Part shown: positions 40,303 to 53,335 of the stretch, piece by piece | How positions within the stretch are numbered: position 1 is the stretch's first letter | Layout of the letters: each line of letters starts with the position of its first letter | Source: Dipetalonema caudispina | Taxonomy: Eukaryota > Nematoda > Chromadorea > Rhabditida > Onchocercidae | Assembly: GCA_013365325.1 (NCBI GenBank) | Contig: JABVXV010000081.1 | Span: 1 to 64,000 of the forward strand | Length of the DNA stretch: 64,000 nt | Reading direction: 5' to 3' | Notes under the pieces: generated by a model | The model's database searches: none | What the model was told of the DNA's origin: nothing | Seen by the model: the letters and a program-made list of their open reading frames with translations, nothing else | Position numbers and translations under genes: made by a program

Positions 40303-43300
40303 GGAGATTATATAATGAACGCATAGATTGCCATGATGGAAATCTATCGGTAAGGTTAATTTGATTACCATTATATAACAATCACGAGATCTGTATATAG
40401 AAAATTAATGCTTACTGCTAAGTCAAGACAAAAACAAACCCTTAAAGTATGATACGTTGTTTAGCGTTATATGGTCCATAATAGATTTTCAACTTTTTGA
40501 CATTTATATAAGTATACAGTTTTTTTCTTGCTTATTGTTTATTTATTGTTCAGTTTATAATCTTCATTATGATAATACCCACTCCTCAAACATCGAATCA
40601 TAATAATTTTGAAAGTAGATCTCATTCCTTCACTGCACTCTTGATATAATCGATTACAGGTTAAACAACGATGCTATGCGTAATACTTCAAGTGAATAAT
40701 TGATAGATATAAGCAAACATGCTTATCATTCACGAAATACCTATATTGTTTCACGTCGATTCTTGACGAATTTGTACCTTATCATTCGGTTCTAATACAA
40801 ATACAAAATTAGGAACAGCAAATATTGGCGGTGAAGGATGTCTCTCTCATCCTCAATGGGTGATCTTAAAACGTAAGGAAAAATAGGATTCTCCAATAAA
40901 TTTCATTATCTTAAGATACTTCCAATTTTCGTTAATACTTTCCTTACAACTTATGAGGAAATGAATATAGTCCTCATTTTGACATTGATTGATACCAACA
41001 TTTTTTTTTTTCAAACTAAGAAAAATTCTAAACAAATTATCCTAATTTCGAACCACTCGCGTTTAATCAAAAATTAAATTTGGTGCACTGATTTAACAAT
41101 TAGAAACATGAAAGTCTCTTTTCAGGAAGCGATGAACGGTTGTATTTTGACGCAAAATTGTATTGTCACTGCAATGAACAACCGGACAACTCAGTATATA
41201 ATATGTAAATCGATCAACATATTAACTCGCTTTTCTTAATTAAGCCTTTTTTGTTTCGGTAAAACAGTTGAAAGATCAGCTAGTTTCATTAATCCATTAA
41301 GGATATCACATACACTTTTCCGTGATGATCCCACCCCAGCTGAACATTACAATAAAATAAAATATCTCTTCAACTTCTAAGATCATAATATTATAAAATT
41401 ACTTAAAAAGAGTTCCACTGGCACTTTCTATTCGGTTCTTTACTCGTTACTGTAGTATCACATTGTATTCAAAAGTAAATTAAGGTTCAGCGAACTACAA
41501 ACCATATTATATTATTCTTTAGTGGATGACAATTGAAATCATCAGTGACATAATTTGACTAAAACTAAATACTCAGTGAAACTTTGAATAAAACAATGTC
41601 AGCCTGATTTTGCATGGGGCGATAGAAGCTCACTACCGCGTGAAACGGATCCAGTCTAAAACCAGACTTGAACAATTGAATATTAGGTGAAGTAATATTA
41701 TTTATTTAAACAAAAACTGCGAGAAAATCATAATTTCTACTATAAGAATTTAAAGAAACTTAACCTCCCAGATAAATTACACATGAATTAATCTAGAAAG
41801 TATGTCTGAACTCGTTTGGTCGCATTTAGCGGTAAGATACGGCAGTTTGGTGTCACAGGAATTCGATAAATTTTCCGAAACAAATTTTAGACGTTTTCAG
41901 CGTTCTTCAAACGTCTAATTTCCAGAATCTGCGATAGTTCCCCTTCCTAATAAATAATAATAATAATAATCATGGATATTACCAATGTATTTATACTCAA
42001 CGACGTTTCAGTAACCGTCACACGTATCAGCAATTGGAAACTGCTATGACAGGCGGATGATCGAGATCTATTAGAATTCTGGATTATTTGATCTAAAAGT
42101 TTCCTACGCATTATTTCCTTCTCAACTTTTCTCTTGCCTATCACTATTTCACTATGCACTTCCTCGGTCTTCTGATATACCCTTATATAATTTGTCTGTC
42201 TTGTTAGAAACATTAAGTAATTTATTATTTTGAAGTTAGGATACCTTTTATAGTAGCATTATCTTCGAAAAGATTTGTTCCATAGCTTCGGTAAGAAATA
42301 AGTTAGGTATTTTCATACTGGAATCTCATGCTTCATTTTTGTTCTCATTTTACACCAAAGTACCACTGTATGCCATTGTTAAACCATCAATATAAGACTA
42401 TCTAAAGTGAGGAAAGAGCCGTTCGTAAGCAGAAGTGTTCTTCGAAATATATTCCAACCAGAAGGTATATATCAAAAGTACGGCAAAGGATAAATTTCTC
42501 GATTTAGATTATCCTAAAAAATGAGAAATTTTTTTTTCAAGAGAGCTTTCAGGACATTACCGCTTGACTTTGAGATTAACAACAAAGTCTACAGTAAGCG
42601 GTGAAATTCCCGCAGTTCCTGATCACAGTCATTAAGAAAGGATCAATTATGATTGTTATTCAAATTATTCCTTCCAACATACTGAGAAACACTACCGATC
42701 ATGTTTAATTTTGCTAGGAAAGCACTTCGAAATACTCCCTATAAAGCAGTTATACGAGTAACGACAAAATCAGCCTAATATTTTTCTATTTAATCAACTG
42801 ATTAACCATATTTATTGTTTAATTTGGCAAACATTGAACGTTTTGGAGAATGCATTAAAGATGATTCTTGAGAATTCATCTCGATTCTATCACCAATCAA
42901 TTTCATATGATAATCCAAACAAAAGTTGCCTGGTACTTCTAATTTCACCAGAGATTGATCAAATTCTCAACACACCGGTATTCCTCCCAATGAAATCCCT
43001 TATATGGCCAATGGGAGAAAAATATCACTGACCTTGTCGGAGTTCATTCCTAGTTGTAAGCAACTTGTGGGATGTTTTTTTTGCAAAACGCAACCACAAA
43101 CAAGAGATGCATTGTGTGTTATTTTTCGTGTTCGATTTAGCATCCCTTAAAACGTCGGTTAGGGTGGGGGTCAAGGGTCAAGTTGTTCCAGGTTATGTTT
43201 CGTTGGAGAGAATGGGATAAGATTGTTCCCTTGCAACTAGCAAAATATAATGGCTATCAAGTAAGATAACAAGTAGTTAAGCTATTGTACTAAATTTGTT

Positions 43301-46300
43301 TTTAATATACATGAAAATGTGCAAGGATATAGCATAAGCGGAGAGGACCACGTGACCACACGTATAACTTCAATTTTTTTTTTATTTTTATTTCTTGATA
43401 TTTAGAAATGTAACATTAGGAAGTGGACATCTTTTCCAGAGGACATCTTTTTGATGATCTTTCTAAGATATCCACCACCTTATGTTTTCCACGGTGTACG
43501 TTATGCATGGCGGTTATACAGCAACGTAATTGCTATATAATGATCCGAAAATAATGAGTCATTACTTATGATATTGACGACTTGACTTTCCTGACTCTAT
43601 TTGGCTCAGATGTAGTAGTGTCATCTTAATACACTGTAGACGCGTACCATTGTATTTCCAACTTGTTAACTACATTCCTTTTAGAATATTTATTTTGAGA
43701 TTTAATAAGGTATTACTCGAATATAATTTAATTTGCATAATTTAATTCCCGAATATAATTCAATACATAACTGGTACTTGACATAAATGCTTGCTTGAGA
43801 TTTATTTATTAGTTCTCGTACTCATTTACTAACTTGTCCGGGTCTATATGCTTAATTCACATGCAATAATAGTATCGTATCGTATTTGTATTAAGGCTGT
43901 GCTTGATCAAGGCTAAATTTGAGAGTGGGGTCCCAAAATGTTGCAGAACTGGAAACTAAATGGATCTTTTAAATCCCGGCGTAATGTTGTTTGACATGTA
44001 TTCCCTTTTTTTTTTTTGACCGTTACCCTCTTGAATGGACAAGTCTTATTTTCCAGTGTCCTGGAAAGTGTCACATAATTTACTGAAATATGATATAAAT
44101 CTTGATTTCATCAAATTGTAAAATCCTCGAATAAATTTCGGTACTGTGGTAATAAATGACACACACTGATGAGTCATCTATAGATGCCGTATATTCTTTT
44201 CAATTTACTTAATTGTTGAGTCATCATACTTTATGGGTAGAGTTATTTCACCTTGAGAAGTGGTGAGTTGATGGGAAATGTTGTTAGACAACCGTTTTAT
44301 CTTGAAAAGTGAAAATTTTGTCGGGTCGTTAAGTTTTTGCGTTATAAGATTCCTTTGCATGGAAGCCAACAAGTTTGGAGGACAATAGAATTGTGCGAAA
44401 AATATTAGATCTGTCAGCATAAGATCATTGGAAATCTTGAAATCATCTAATTTAGGGGATAGGAATATAGGGTTGAATTGAAAGCACTGTATTATGACTG
44501 GGAAGTGAATGGTCGATCGGATTATGTGGCTGATTTGAAAAAAAAAAAAAAAAAAGCAATTTTGGATCCCACACATTCGTATTGTAAATTCCTGGACGAG
44601 GATATTTTGTGGATATGGTGAATGGTTATGGTGTTTCCTGTTTTTAAAAATGTAAAGGTTCATTCCAAGAAATGAGAGAAAAAAATGTTAAATGATTTAA
44701 AGGCTTCGTAAAAAGCGATTTGAATTTTGTGTATCTCACTATGTCAGTGTTTTTCTCCTTTTACATTAATTTCCAGTCTGGGTCAGTTGGAAGTTGGAAG
44801 GAGCCGTAGTAAAATATTTCCTGAACGAGAAACATTTAGGGCTTCTATAAATAATGTCGTAATTGTCGAATTAAATCAGCCGTACTATCATTCATTTATT
44901 CCATTGTGATGTATCACTTCACGATAAATGACATGCCCGTAGCTGTGTGAAATACGGCCTGCACGGATTTTTGGATTGGAAATGAAGAGGTTGGTGTTAC
45001 ACCGTTCCGTTTAATTCAGCCATCGGTTCAAGTATTTGTTGACGGTTAAGTGATTTAAAACAGTTTTTTGAAATTTAATCGTTAATTTTACCGGATGTTG
45101 AGGTTTCCAACCGCCGCCGAAAATAACACATCATTTGGGAACATTGGAATGCTTTGTAATATCATCGTCGTCTTGGTGCAACCTGATTGCAATAGGGTGT
45201 AACGTTATTGTTTGTCTGGTGTCTGTGTATACATACATATATATATGTGTGTGTCTGATCGGGCATATTTGCCGTTTGTCCATCCGTAACAAATAGCGAA
45301 ACGGGGAAGTGGAAAAGGGGGAGCTGTCTGCTTGGAAGTTGATGTAAATTCATCAGTTAATCAAAGCAAATAGTTTCATTATCAAGAAGGAAGGATGAAA
45401 TCCAATGAAATAATCCAAATGATAATAATTTAGAAAAATTTTACTTAAAAGAATATATAGTAAAATGAAAAGAAGAAAGGGTATGGGAAATTGCAAAATT
45501 GAAGTGAACAGTAATGAAAAGAAGTTATCGTTACAAAGTAATCTGGTTGTGTAAGATGTTGATGTGATCAGTGGAATTGTGGACCTTACGTAATTTTCGT
45601 GAAATTTTAGCTAAAGAAGTAGGATTTTGGATGATGTTTGATGTATGGTATTATTTACAAGTATCATCGCTATGGAAAAATGTGAAATACTTATTGCCCT
45701 TTACCCTTCCCTCCATTTCTTCTCCTCCATCTTCTTTTTCTCTCATTTACCGAACTAGTAAAAATCATTTTGTTTAGCTTTTTGAAAGGGTCAAACATAT
45801 TTTATGTTATTGTGTTTCATTCAATCAATGGGGTTTAAATCATTAAATAGGTACAATATTGTTGTTTTTATTACGTTGTAGAGAATGGATTTTATTTGTA
45901 CTTTTGGGACTTTTGTTACAGTTAAAAATTTTCATTGAAAAAAAGCGATGGATAGATTTTGAATCTAATGAGACGATCAGATTAGATATTTGATAGCGGC
46001 GTTAGCCGATGATCTGCCTGTATTTCTGGATGTTTAAGTTTGTGTTGCATATATATTTGTTTGTCTGTATCTGCGTTGTAATGTGGACAAAAATGATGTG
46101 CATGATATGATCATCTAGTCAGTGCTGAGACAAAATGTGCTGATTATTCTTTGTTATGTGGGAACTCAGTAAAATTTTTTGATCAGATAAGCGAGTATTG
46201 AGGAATATTTCATATGTCACTTCTGGTTTAATTCCTTCAAATTTTTTTAATTAGCGAAGCTTTATCGTCAACCATTTTTATTGGCGAATTCCAGAGAAAT

Positions 46301-47540
46301 GTATTTCAGTGGTTACACAACTCGGCGGATTCCGCTGCACAACAAATTCTAAAATATCTTTTTCAGAGTTTCCATTTTGGTAGTGAAGTGTAACTAACGT
46401 TGCAGAGTTTATCCATATCCATGGATACTTTTGATTTGCTTCAGCATAAAGGATTGAGAGGGTCAGGGAGGTACCAGAAAGTGGAGTGGCAGCGTTTACT
46501 TCAATGAAATTAATAGTTATATCCATCGAGAAACTTATAGAAGGGTAGAAGGCAAGTGTCATCGTCACTTTTCATCGTCCCACTTTTGCTAACAGAGTTA
46601 GTGAGCCGTCGAGTCGTGTTTGACTTTTCCTACTATACAGAGGGAAATCGGAATGGTTGTACGGAATACATGTATATGTCAGTATTGTAATGTCAAAAAT
46701 GTTGGTGATGCATTGATGGTAAGGATGAAAATGTATGGGTGGAGGAGAAACGTCATCACTGTCTCATCTAGTCAAGCAGCAAAAGGTCGTTGATATTGAT
46801 GGAGAGGTTAAAAATCGAGGGCACTCTTTTCCAATGAAATATGCAAGCAAGGAAACGGCTGTAGCATTACTTTCCTTATCATTATTATTATCATCAGCTC
46901 GGGTTTAGGGAGTGGAGCAAGAGAGAGAAAGAAAGCCGACTTTAGGTTTTGTTGATACGTTTCATTCCGTTTGACAGCCTGATCCTCTCCAAGGTTATCG
47001 GAATCTTTTATCGACTTGATTGCACTTTTTTTTTTTTCAAAGTTGACTTTCCCCCTCATCACCCCTTCCCCTCTCTCTTCTCTTCACCCTCCTTCACCCT
47101 CCTCTTAGTCGTCGGAACCACCCAATGAAGTTCGTTTTCCCGAAATTTCCAGAGCCCCAGCTGTATCATCAGTAGTGAAAGGAACAAGAGTAGCTAATAT
47201 GTTGGGGAAGCAATACGTGGATACAGATGATGTGCAAGAAAAGAGAGAGCAGTAGTACAGTACGGAGGTGGGATGTAGTTTGATATTGCAAACAAAGTTA
47301 TGGATGGTTAACGAAAATGGAGAGGTATGAATAGGGTGGTACCTATGGCAGATATATTCGTAAAGCTGAAGTAATAGTAGTTGTTGTTGTAGTAGTAGTT
47401 GTTGTTGTAACAATAATTAATTCACCTACAACGAAAAGCAGTTGCAAGAGGAGGACATAAGTAAGGTTAGCTCGTCAACATTTATGGCTATAGCAGGAGG
47501 AGAAGTAGGAGTTTAGGAAGTAGATGAAAGAGAAGAGGAT

Positions 47541-47566
47541 GGGGGGGGGGGGGGGGGGGGGGGGGG
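47541..47566. repeat. 26-nt poly-G run
   Basis: An uninterrupted run of 26 G on the plus strand, the only long G/C homopolymer in this AT-rich window. It lies about 180 bp before the possible extra RMND5 exon and could form a G-quadruplex. Confidence 0.9.
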
Positions 47567-47746
47567 TGTTGATTTGGGGTTAGTTGGACGAGGAGAGCGT
47601 AAAGTAGACGACAGCAGGACCGCCTTGCAAACAACTCTTCCAATAATTTTGTTCATTCGTACTTCTTTCCGTCCTCGTCTTCCTCCATCAACCGTTGTTT
47701 GGTGTATGTGTATGTATGTATGTGTGTATGTATTGCAGTACTGCTG

Positions 47747-47930
47747 ATGGCAAGTCATCAGGCAGCAACAGCAAACGGCAACAGCAGCAGCCGGGGCAGC
47801 ACGGCACACAGTAATGCATTTTGCATGTTGTGTGTATGGTTGCCCGATGAGATGATAGCCCAACGTGTCGAATTTTTCGTGCAATCGACTAAATACCGTC
47901 ATCATTTCCCGAACTTCTACAGCAGGAGCA
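47747..47930 (+). CDS. Possible alternative first exon of the RMND5 gene
   Basis: A frame from ATG 47747 (MASHQAATANGNSSSRG...) runs to a strong donor (AGGAGCA followed by GTAAGTGAG) and ends in phase 1. Joined to the acceptor before 48868 it reads through RKEQ into the Met at 48879 in frame, which would add about 65 residues. The family normally starts near 48879, so this exon may instead be 5' UTR or part of another transcript. The in-frame join has a one-in-three chance of being accidental. An upstream acceptor (TATTGCAG) ends at 47738. Confidence 0.3.
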
Positions 47931-48878
47931 GTAAGTGAGCGAGTGATAGTTATGGATGCTAGTGGTGGAGTAATTAATTAAGGATATTAGTGGTATTAAT
48001 ATTAGTGGTAATAGTTATTGTGTTTGTGATAGCGGTATCAATAATGACTTATATAGGAATGACTTATAATTTTATCAGCTGGAAAATGCAAGAAAGAAGT
48101 ATCATGAGGAATTTATTGTGATTTGAGTAGTACTATTGAAGCGTTATGGTTTCGTATAGTTGCCATCATCACAACGACAAGGAACATTTAGCAATCGATC
48201 AGATCGGTTGAACAACTCTAGTTTTCGTCCTCTCGCCTGCTGTGTTGTTGCTGGCTGTATGCTGGATGAATGAATTCCTTCCTTCATCATCGGATGATTT
48301 CACTTGCTAGCGATAATTCGCGTCGTCTAATATATTTCGGATTTCGACTATTTCCGTTCCCTGGATAGTCTGGTGCAATTTAATAGGAATCAATTTTTGC
48401 TGAATTATTGTTATCACTGAAACACGTCAAACAATATCAGGATATATGTTAACAAAGAAAGAGGGAAAAAAAGAGAAAGAAATTGGTGAGGGCAGTAGGC
48501 CTTCACCGTGATCTACAGAATGCTGTCATATTGAGTCTGAGATCATTGTGAAAGCTATTTGCCTTCTACCATCCCCAAATATTCATGCATAGCTTGCAGG
48601 CTTTAAAACCTCGGTTTGCGTAATTTCGTTTGTTTCGTGAAATTCTATATACTCCACTTTTTTTTTTAGTAGTTTTAATCATAAGAATAATTTATGAGTG
48701 AAATAGTTTTGAGAATATTCCAATTATTTTGGATGAAGGGTTTGAAATTTATTGGGTAACAAGTCGAAATTTCATCAATTTCAATGTGATTTATGTATGG
48801 GTGGATGATGACGTGTGAGCATTTTAAAATGGTATAAAATGCAAAATATTTCGTTAAATATTTAAAGGAAAGGAGCAA

Positions 48879-50927
48879 ATGGTGGACATAGTCGCTGGAC
48901 GTGTTAACCGTGTGTTGGAAACGTTGGAATCCTTCAGAAGCCAATGGACACCAGCCGTAGCTCGACAGATCGATTTAGTACGCCGTGTTTATAACGAATT
49001 ATTGATTGACGATGATCCAGAAGCAGAATTGTCGGTAACCGCAGAAGTGGTGATTGCACAGGCTATGGAAAAGCTGGGCGACATGCTGCAGGAGGTACAT
49101 AATTGGAGGACTAAACCTTTATTTTATATTGATAGTTTATAAATACATTTCTTAAAAATCGGAAAAGTTTATATTATTGCAAATTCATGAAAGTGTTTTT
49201 TTTTCTGGAGTTCCTTTTGGCATTTGTAAAAAGTCTTACAAAATTCAAGAAGTCGCGGAAATACATTCCTTAAAAAATTTTTTTGAAATAAAGGTTCGAT
49301 TTTATTTGAGATGGCACATCAACACCGAAGTACCCATCAAATGTTGTCAAAGATTGGCAGAGCTATCGACAGATATTTCGTCACCGATCTTAGTTCTCTA
49401 ACGAAAATTGATAAGAATATTGATACAGATCCAAGACTACACGGCAGAGTGAACGCTCTCATTACGAATCATTTAACAAGTACCGGAAAATTCGATGTTG
49501 CGGATATTTTGACGAAGGTAATCTAATTTCATCAGTTATTTATTTATTTATTAACGAAGGTAGCTAGCTAAGGGCGAAATTCGAAGTGTTTTAGGAAGCA
49601 CAACTACCAGCATCGGAAGGTTTGGAATTTAACGTGGATGATATCCGACATCTAATGGAAGCGTTCCAGAAAAGAGACATTACGCCTGCGCTTCAGTGGC
49701 TCAAACAAAATGCTTCTCGAGATGAACAATTGATTTATGATCTTCAGAAACAACATTTCGTTAAACTTTTGGAAGATGGTATGATGCATTTAGAGCTTTC
49801 AAATAGGTAGCGAATAATTGTAGTTGAAGAAACTGTTTACATTTTCAGGACAAACTATGGAGGCCTTGCAATACAGTCGCCAGCTTTCGAAAAATCCGGA
49901 AGAGATGATGCAGCTACTGTGGGCAGTTGTTGCTAAAGATCGTAAGACGCGTTATCCCGATCTTTTCAATCCCATCGTGTGGCAGCAACTCGAATTGCGA
50001 CTTGCTCGAGTTATGTCTCGATCAGAAAATTATCTCAGCCAAATGTATGTGAATCTCATATTATATCTACCTATTTTAGCTGACAGTAAGCCTGGCATTC
50101 TAATCACTTGTAGTATTTCGACATAATCTTAGAGAACTATAAAGTGTAAGGTCATTTCAGTACCTTTGACATTCTTTCGGACGTCTTATTGTAGCTATAT
50201 ATTCACACTTACTATACATCTCGGGAAACGGAATTATTTCCAAAGCTCTACTTAATTTTTATTTTGATTTCCCAAAACTTATTGATGTTTTCGCTAGTAA
50301 ATCAGCAAGGTTTCTTTTTTATCCGTGTGTTTTTGAAATTCAAGAGATTTGAGATATATATATATATATGTTTGGCATATGATGGGACAGTGTTTTTATA
50401 TTTCAGTCTTGAGCTTGGCATCAAAATGGTACCATCATTAATTAGTCTTCGTCAACTAATGGTGAATCGATCATTGGAATCGTTATTTCAAGGTGATGAA
50501 CTGCCGATTGAAGTGGATGTGCCGAATGCTACGCATTCCGTGTTCGCTTGTCCAATTCTTAAGGTTCTTTTTGTCTAACAGGAGAAATGTTGCGTCCCGC
50601 AAATAGTGGAATTACTTTGTAACTTTAATTCTCGAATGTTCTTTAGTTGATTGGATGCTTGAAATTTCCAGAATTTTCCTACGGTTAATCCGATTTATGC
50701 CATATTGTTTGTATATGCAGGCACAGTGTACGGAGCAAAATCCTCCGATGCGTCTCACTTGTGGTCATGTAATTTCCCGAGAAGCACTTCATAAATTAGC
50801 CCAAACAGGACGTTTCGTTGCACCGACCAATTTGGCTCCATCTAACGCTTTCAGTCATATCCGTTTGAAATGTCCATACTGTCCGGTGGAATCATCAGTA
50901 GCTGATGCGAAGAGAGTATATTTCTGA
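48879..50927 (+). CDS. RMND5/Rmd5 homologue, RING-like subunit of the CTLH (GID) ubiquitin ligase
   Basis: Complete gene, 388 aa (human RMND5A is about 391). Exons: 48879-49094, 49311-49517, 49595-49778, 49849-50044, 50407-50563, 50721-50927 (TGA). All phases close. With its MAEA/GID9 partner this protein forms the catalytic RING pair of the CTLH ubiquitin ligase, acting in cytoplasm and nucleus. Seen in the sequence: helical N-terminus with a MLSKIGRAIDRYF segment matching the family's VGKAID motif; LisH/CTLH region about 110-235 (HFVKLLEDGQTMEALQYSRQ); DELPIEVD; then the degenerate RING-like zinc module CPIL (C316), CGH (C334, H336) and CPYCP (C371, C374), ending DAKRVYF like the human DAKQIFF. 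The loop between CGH and CPYC is about 16 residues longer than in human. An acceptor (TTTAAAG) 11 nt before the ATG could be a spliced-leader trans-splice site. Orthology is strong. Confidence 0.92.
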
Positions 50928-51030
50928 TATTCCTTCTGTCAAATATATGTCATTTGTTATACATATGCCCCGTGTATACATTTATTGATTGTTTACAGTT
51001 TACATGTATTGATTATTTACAGTTACTGAC

Positions 51031-52148
51031 TAATTTGTACCATTTTCCGGCATTCATTACACAATCGATCGTTTCAAGGTGAAAATATTGATATGAGATT
51101 ACCACCACCTCTTTGCCCTCATCCTACTGCACCCTACACGAAGATTATCGGTGCTGATAAAGTTTTTCCGGGGTAGGTAGTATAGTTCAAGTTAATGATA
51201 CCATTGCTAAACTATTGTAAAATGTCCTTGCATGTACAACTCTGTTCCCCGTAATGTCCTCCGTCTTTTTGACCTGTGTTTGGAATTTCCCTTTGTTCTC
51301 TCTCGTCTCTCTCGGTGATATCTCTCGCTGTATTCCGTGTATAACATACTTTCTGTATCTCATAGCCTACCGTCAACCTTGAGATTATTAACAAATTTTG
51401 ACTTGTATATCGCTTTTCTGGATTCTTATTCGGGGCAGTGGGTGAGGCTGTATATTTCGGAATGCGCCGTTGGTATCTAGCACACCTTTCATGAAATTTT
51501 GAGGAAAAGATTTGCGCATTTCTGAAGGATGAATTTAATTCTTGACAAAGTTCCAGCCCCAATTCGTCTCGGACGCCGAGTTATACCACGTTGAGCAGGC
51601 AACCTCACATTTGTATGTATCGATTGCTGAATCATGTCCGAATTGTCCGCTTGTATCTCTGTGCTGCAATAGTGATTCCTTCCGAGGTTTTATTATCTAT
51701 AGATACTCCGATTTTACGCACCTCGTTTTACAACTTTTTAGCTTTTTTAATTATTGACCTATTCATACTCTTTGCACTTACGAAAATATTTTTTTGTCGT
51801 TAAAATTTCAACCTTTAACGGTTTTTGACTTGATTTTTTTAATGTGAAAAGCATTTTAATCCAGGATGCTTTAAGCAGAAATTCTGGCTAACAAATAAAA
51901 ATTTGAAAAAATGCCAATATACTGAGCAACTTCCATATTATCCAGAGCTACGAGAAGCGATAGGTCGAAATGTAACACGCCACTTGCACAGAAGCATTTT
52001 GTGGCACAATTATCGCATACAGTCGTTCGACCGACACAATTTGTGCGAATACATCCGAAAAATGCTTAAACCGCTATTATATGAGATGGTGTATTCCATT
52101 GAAGGAAAAGCTAGGATATTGGTTTTGCCAATCTATTATTTAGACTAG
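51031..52148 (+). other. Unassigned coding-like segments downstream of RMND5
   Basis: Two blocks look coding but could not be joined. Block 1, 51031-51174, reads FRHSLHNRSFQGEN, then a Pro-rich LPPPLCPHPTAPYTKI, and ends at a GTAGGT donor in phase 2. Block 2, after a TTTAATCCAG acceptor at about 51864, reads CFKQKFWLTNKN, YYPELREAIGRN and FDRHNLCEYIRKMLKPLL to a stop at 52148, and needs an incoming phase of 1. A third piece, 51554-51660, has an acceptor (GTTCCAG) but no convincing frame. They may be exons of one small gene with a missing middle exon, or a decayed gene. Composition and absence of repeats argue for coding origin. No family recognised. Confidence 0.35.
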
Positions 52149-53249
52149 TGTTCATGAACAAAAGATATATCGCTTATCATCTGAAATGATACTATTGTAC
52201 TTTTAATGAGACAGATGGGCTGATTCGAAACCACATTTGCAGTGCGAAAACTATCAAATACCTGTCTGTACTGCTTCTTTAAATTAGTGGTACTTCGCAA
52301 GAGGAATTCACTTTCTTCACCAACGGAACTGGTGTTTTCCGAATCAGTAGCTGGGTTCTGAGAAGATCGTTTAAAGTGAGCACTTTTACCTTCAAATTCA
52401 CCTCTAAAAAAATTAAACTTTCAGCCCTTGACTAGACAGTACCTTAACTCTGAACTCCTCAGATTTCTGAATCTCTAATTATAGAGATAGCAGGCTCAGA
52501 ATAGGCTCGCCAGAAATACACTGCACTTTTTCTGAGTACTTTTTTCTATTCAATCCTCAACTGAGTGCGGAAAGAACCAAATGTTGTCAGCTTTAATTTA
52601 ATGAATTTTATGAAGTCAAAGAACTGCTCATCAAATAAATTTGATGAGCAAAAATTGTGGTAAGAAAAAGGATCGGGAATGAAAAACCAAATTTTTTTGT
52701 AGTAATAATAAGTGTTGAGCCAAAGAACACCAGTAATAAATTAAAATTTTATAAAATCCACAATGTGAAATCCTAATCAAAAGAAAAAAAAAAAAAAAAA
52801 AAAAAAACAAAGTTAAAGCATTTTTCAACATAGCAACACTGACAAATTATGCAAAATAGCGAATAAAAAAAGGTTTAGAAAGATAAAACATAGTACCTTC
52901 ATAGGTACGACAAATTTGGGAGAGATAACAGACGGCATATATGATAATGTTAATATCAGAAACCATCATTTCAAACAAGTCAACGGGGAAAAAACAGAAT
53001 GAAATAAAACCGTATACAAGGAGAGATACCATAAAACGTTAACAAAATCAAAATTGAAACAGAAAAAAAAAGATTCATTGGTTTTTCCAAGCGTATAATG
53101 CGCTGCTAAAGCTTTCGGCTGTAACCAATATTGGTAATAATAATAAAATTGCCATAAACAAACACGTAATAAAACTGAAACAGACAGAGATAATTTTGGA
53201 TGACGATCATTCCCGGGCAACATTATGGATAATGAATTCCTAAGGATGA

Positions 53250-53335
53250 ACACACAAACACACACACATACACACACGCAGACAGATACAAATACACACA
53301 CATACACACATACACACATACACACACATACCTAT
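53250..53335. repeat. CA-rich microsatellite
   Basis: Impure CACACA/CATACA repeat. It produces spurious His/Thr and Cys/Val frames on the two strands. Confidence 0.9.

Larger units (their letters stand above)
30849..47540. other. Long gene-poor region upstream of the IgSF gene
   Basis: About 16.7 kb, probably containing the 5' exon(s), long first intron and promoter of the IgSF gene. Features seen: GT-rich tract 33060-33118; CA-rich tract 33451-33545; many poly-A runs (37811-37833, 37862-37882, 39899-39920); an inverted repeat near 40254-40302; and an imperfect direct repeat at 35891-36076. The part at 40700-44150 is less repetitive and may be old, decayed transposon DNA, but no domain could be read. 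The longest frame (44205-44663, minus, 152 aa) has no recognisable motif. Confidence 0.45.

Noticed and set aside
44205..44663. 152-codon minus-strand frame, the longest frame in the gene-poor gap
   Set aside because: It contains a poly-Phe run from an A homopolymer, and I see no domain, splice partner or coding bias that supports a gene.
46278..46568. 96-codon minus-strand frame with varied composition
   Set aside because: There is no family motif and no neighbouring exon. It could be coding, but nothing supports it beyond being open.
47513..47905. 130-codon minus-strand frame with a Pro run
   Set aside because: The Pro run is the G26 tract and the rest has no motif. It also overlaps the more plausible plus-strand exon.
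51212..51562. 116-codon minus-strand frame
   Set aside because: It lies across coding-like plus-strand pieces, has no recognisable motif, and I found no matching splice sites on the minus strand.
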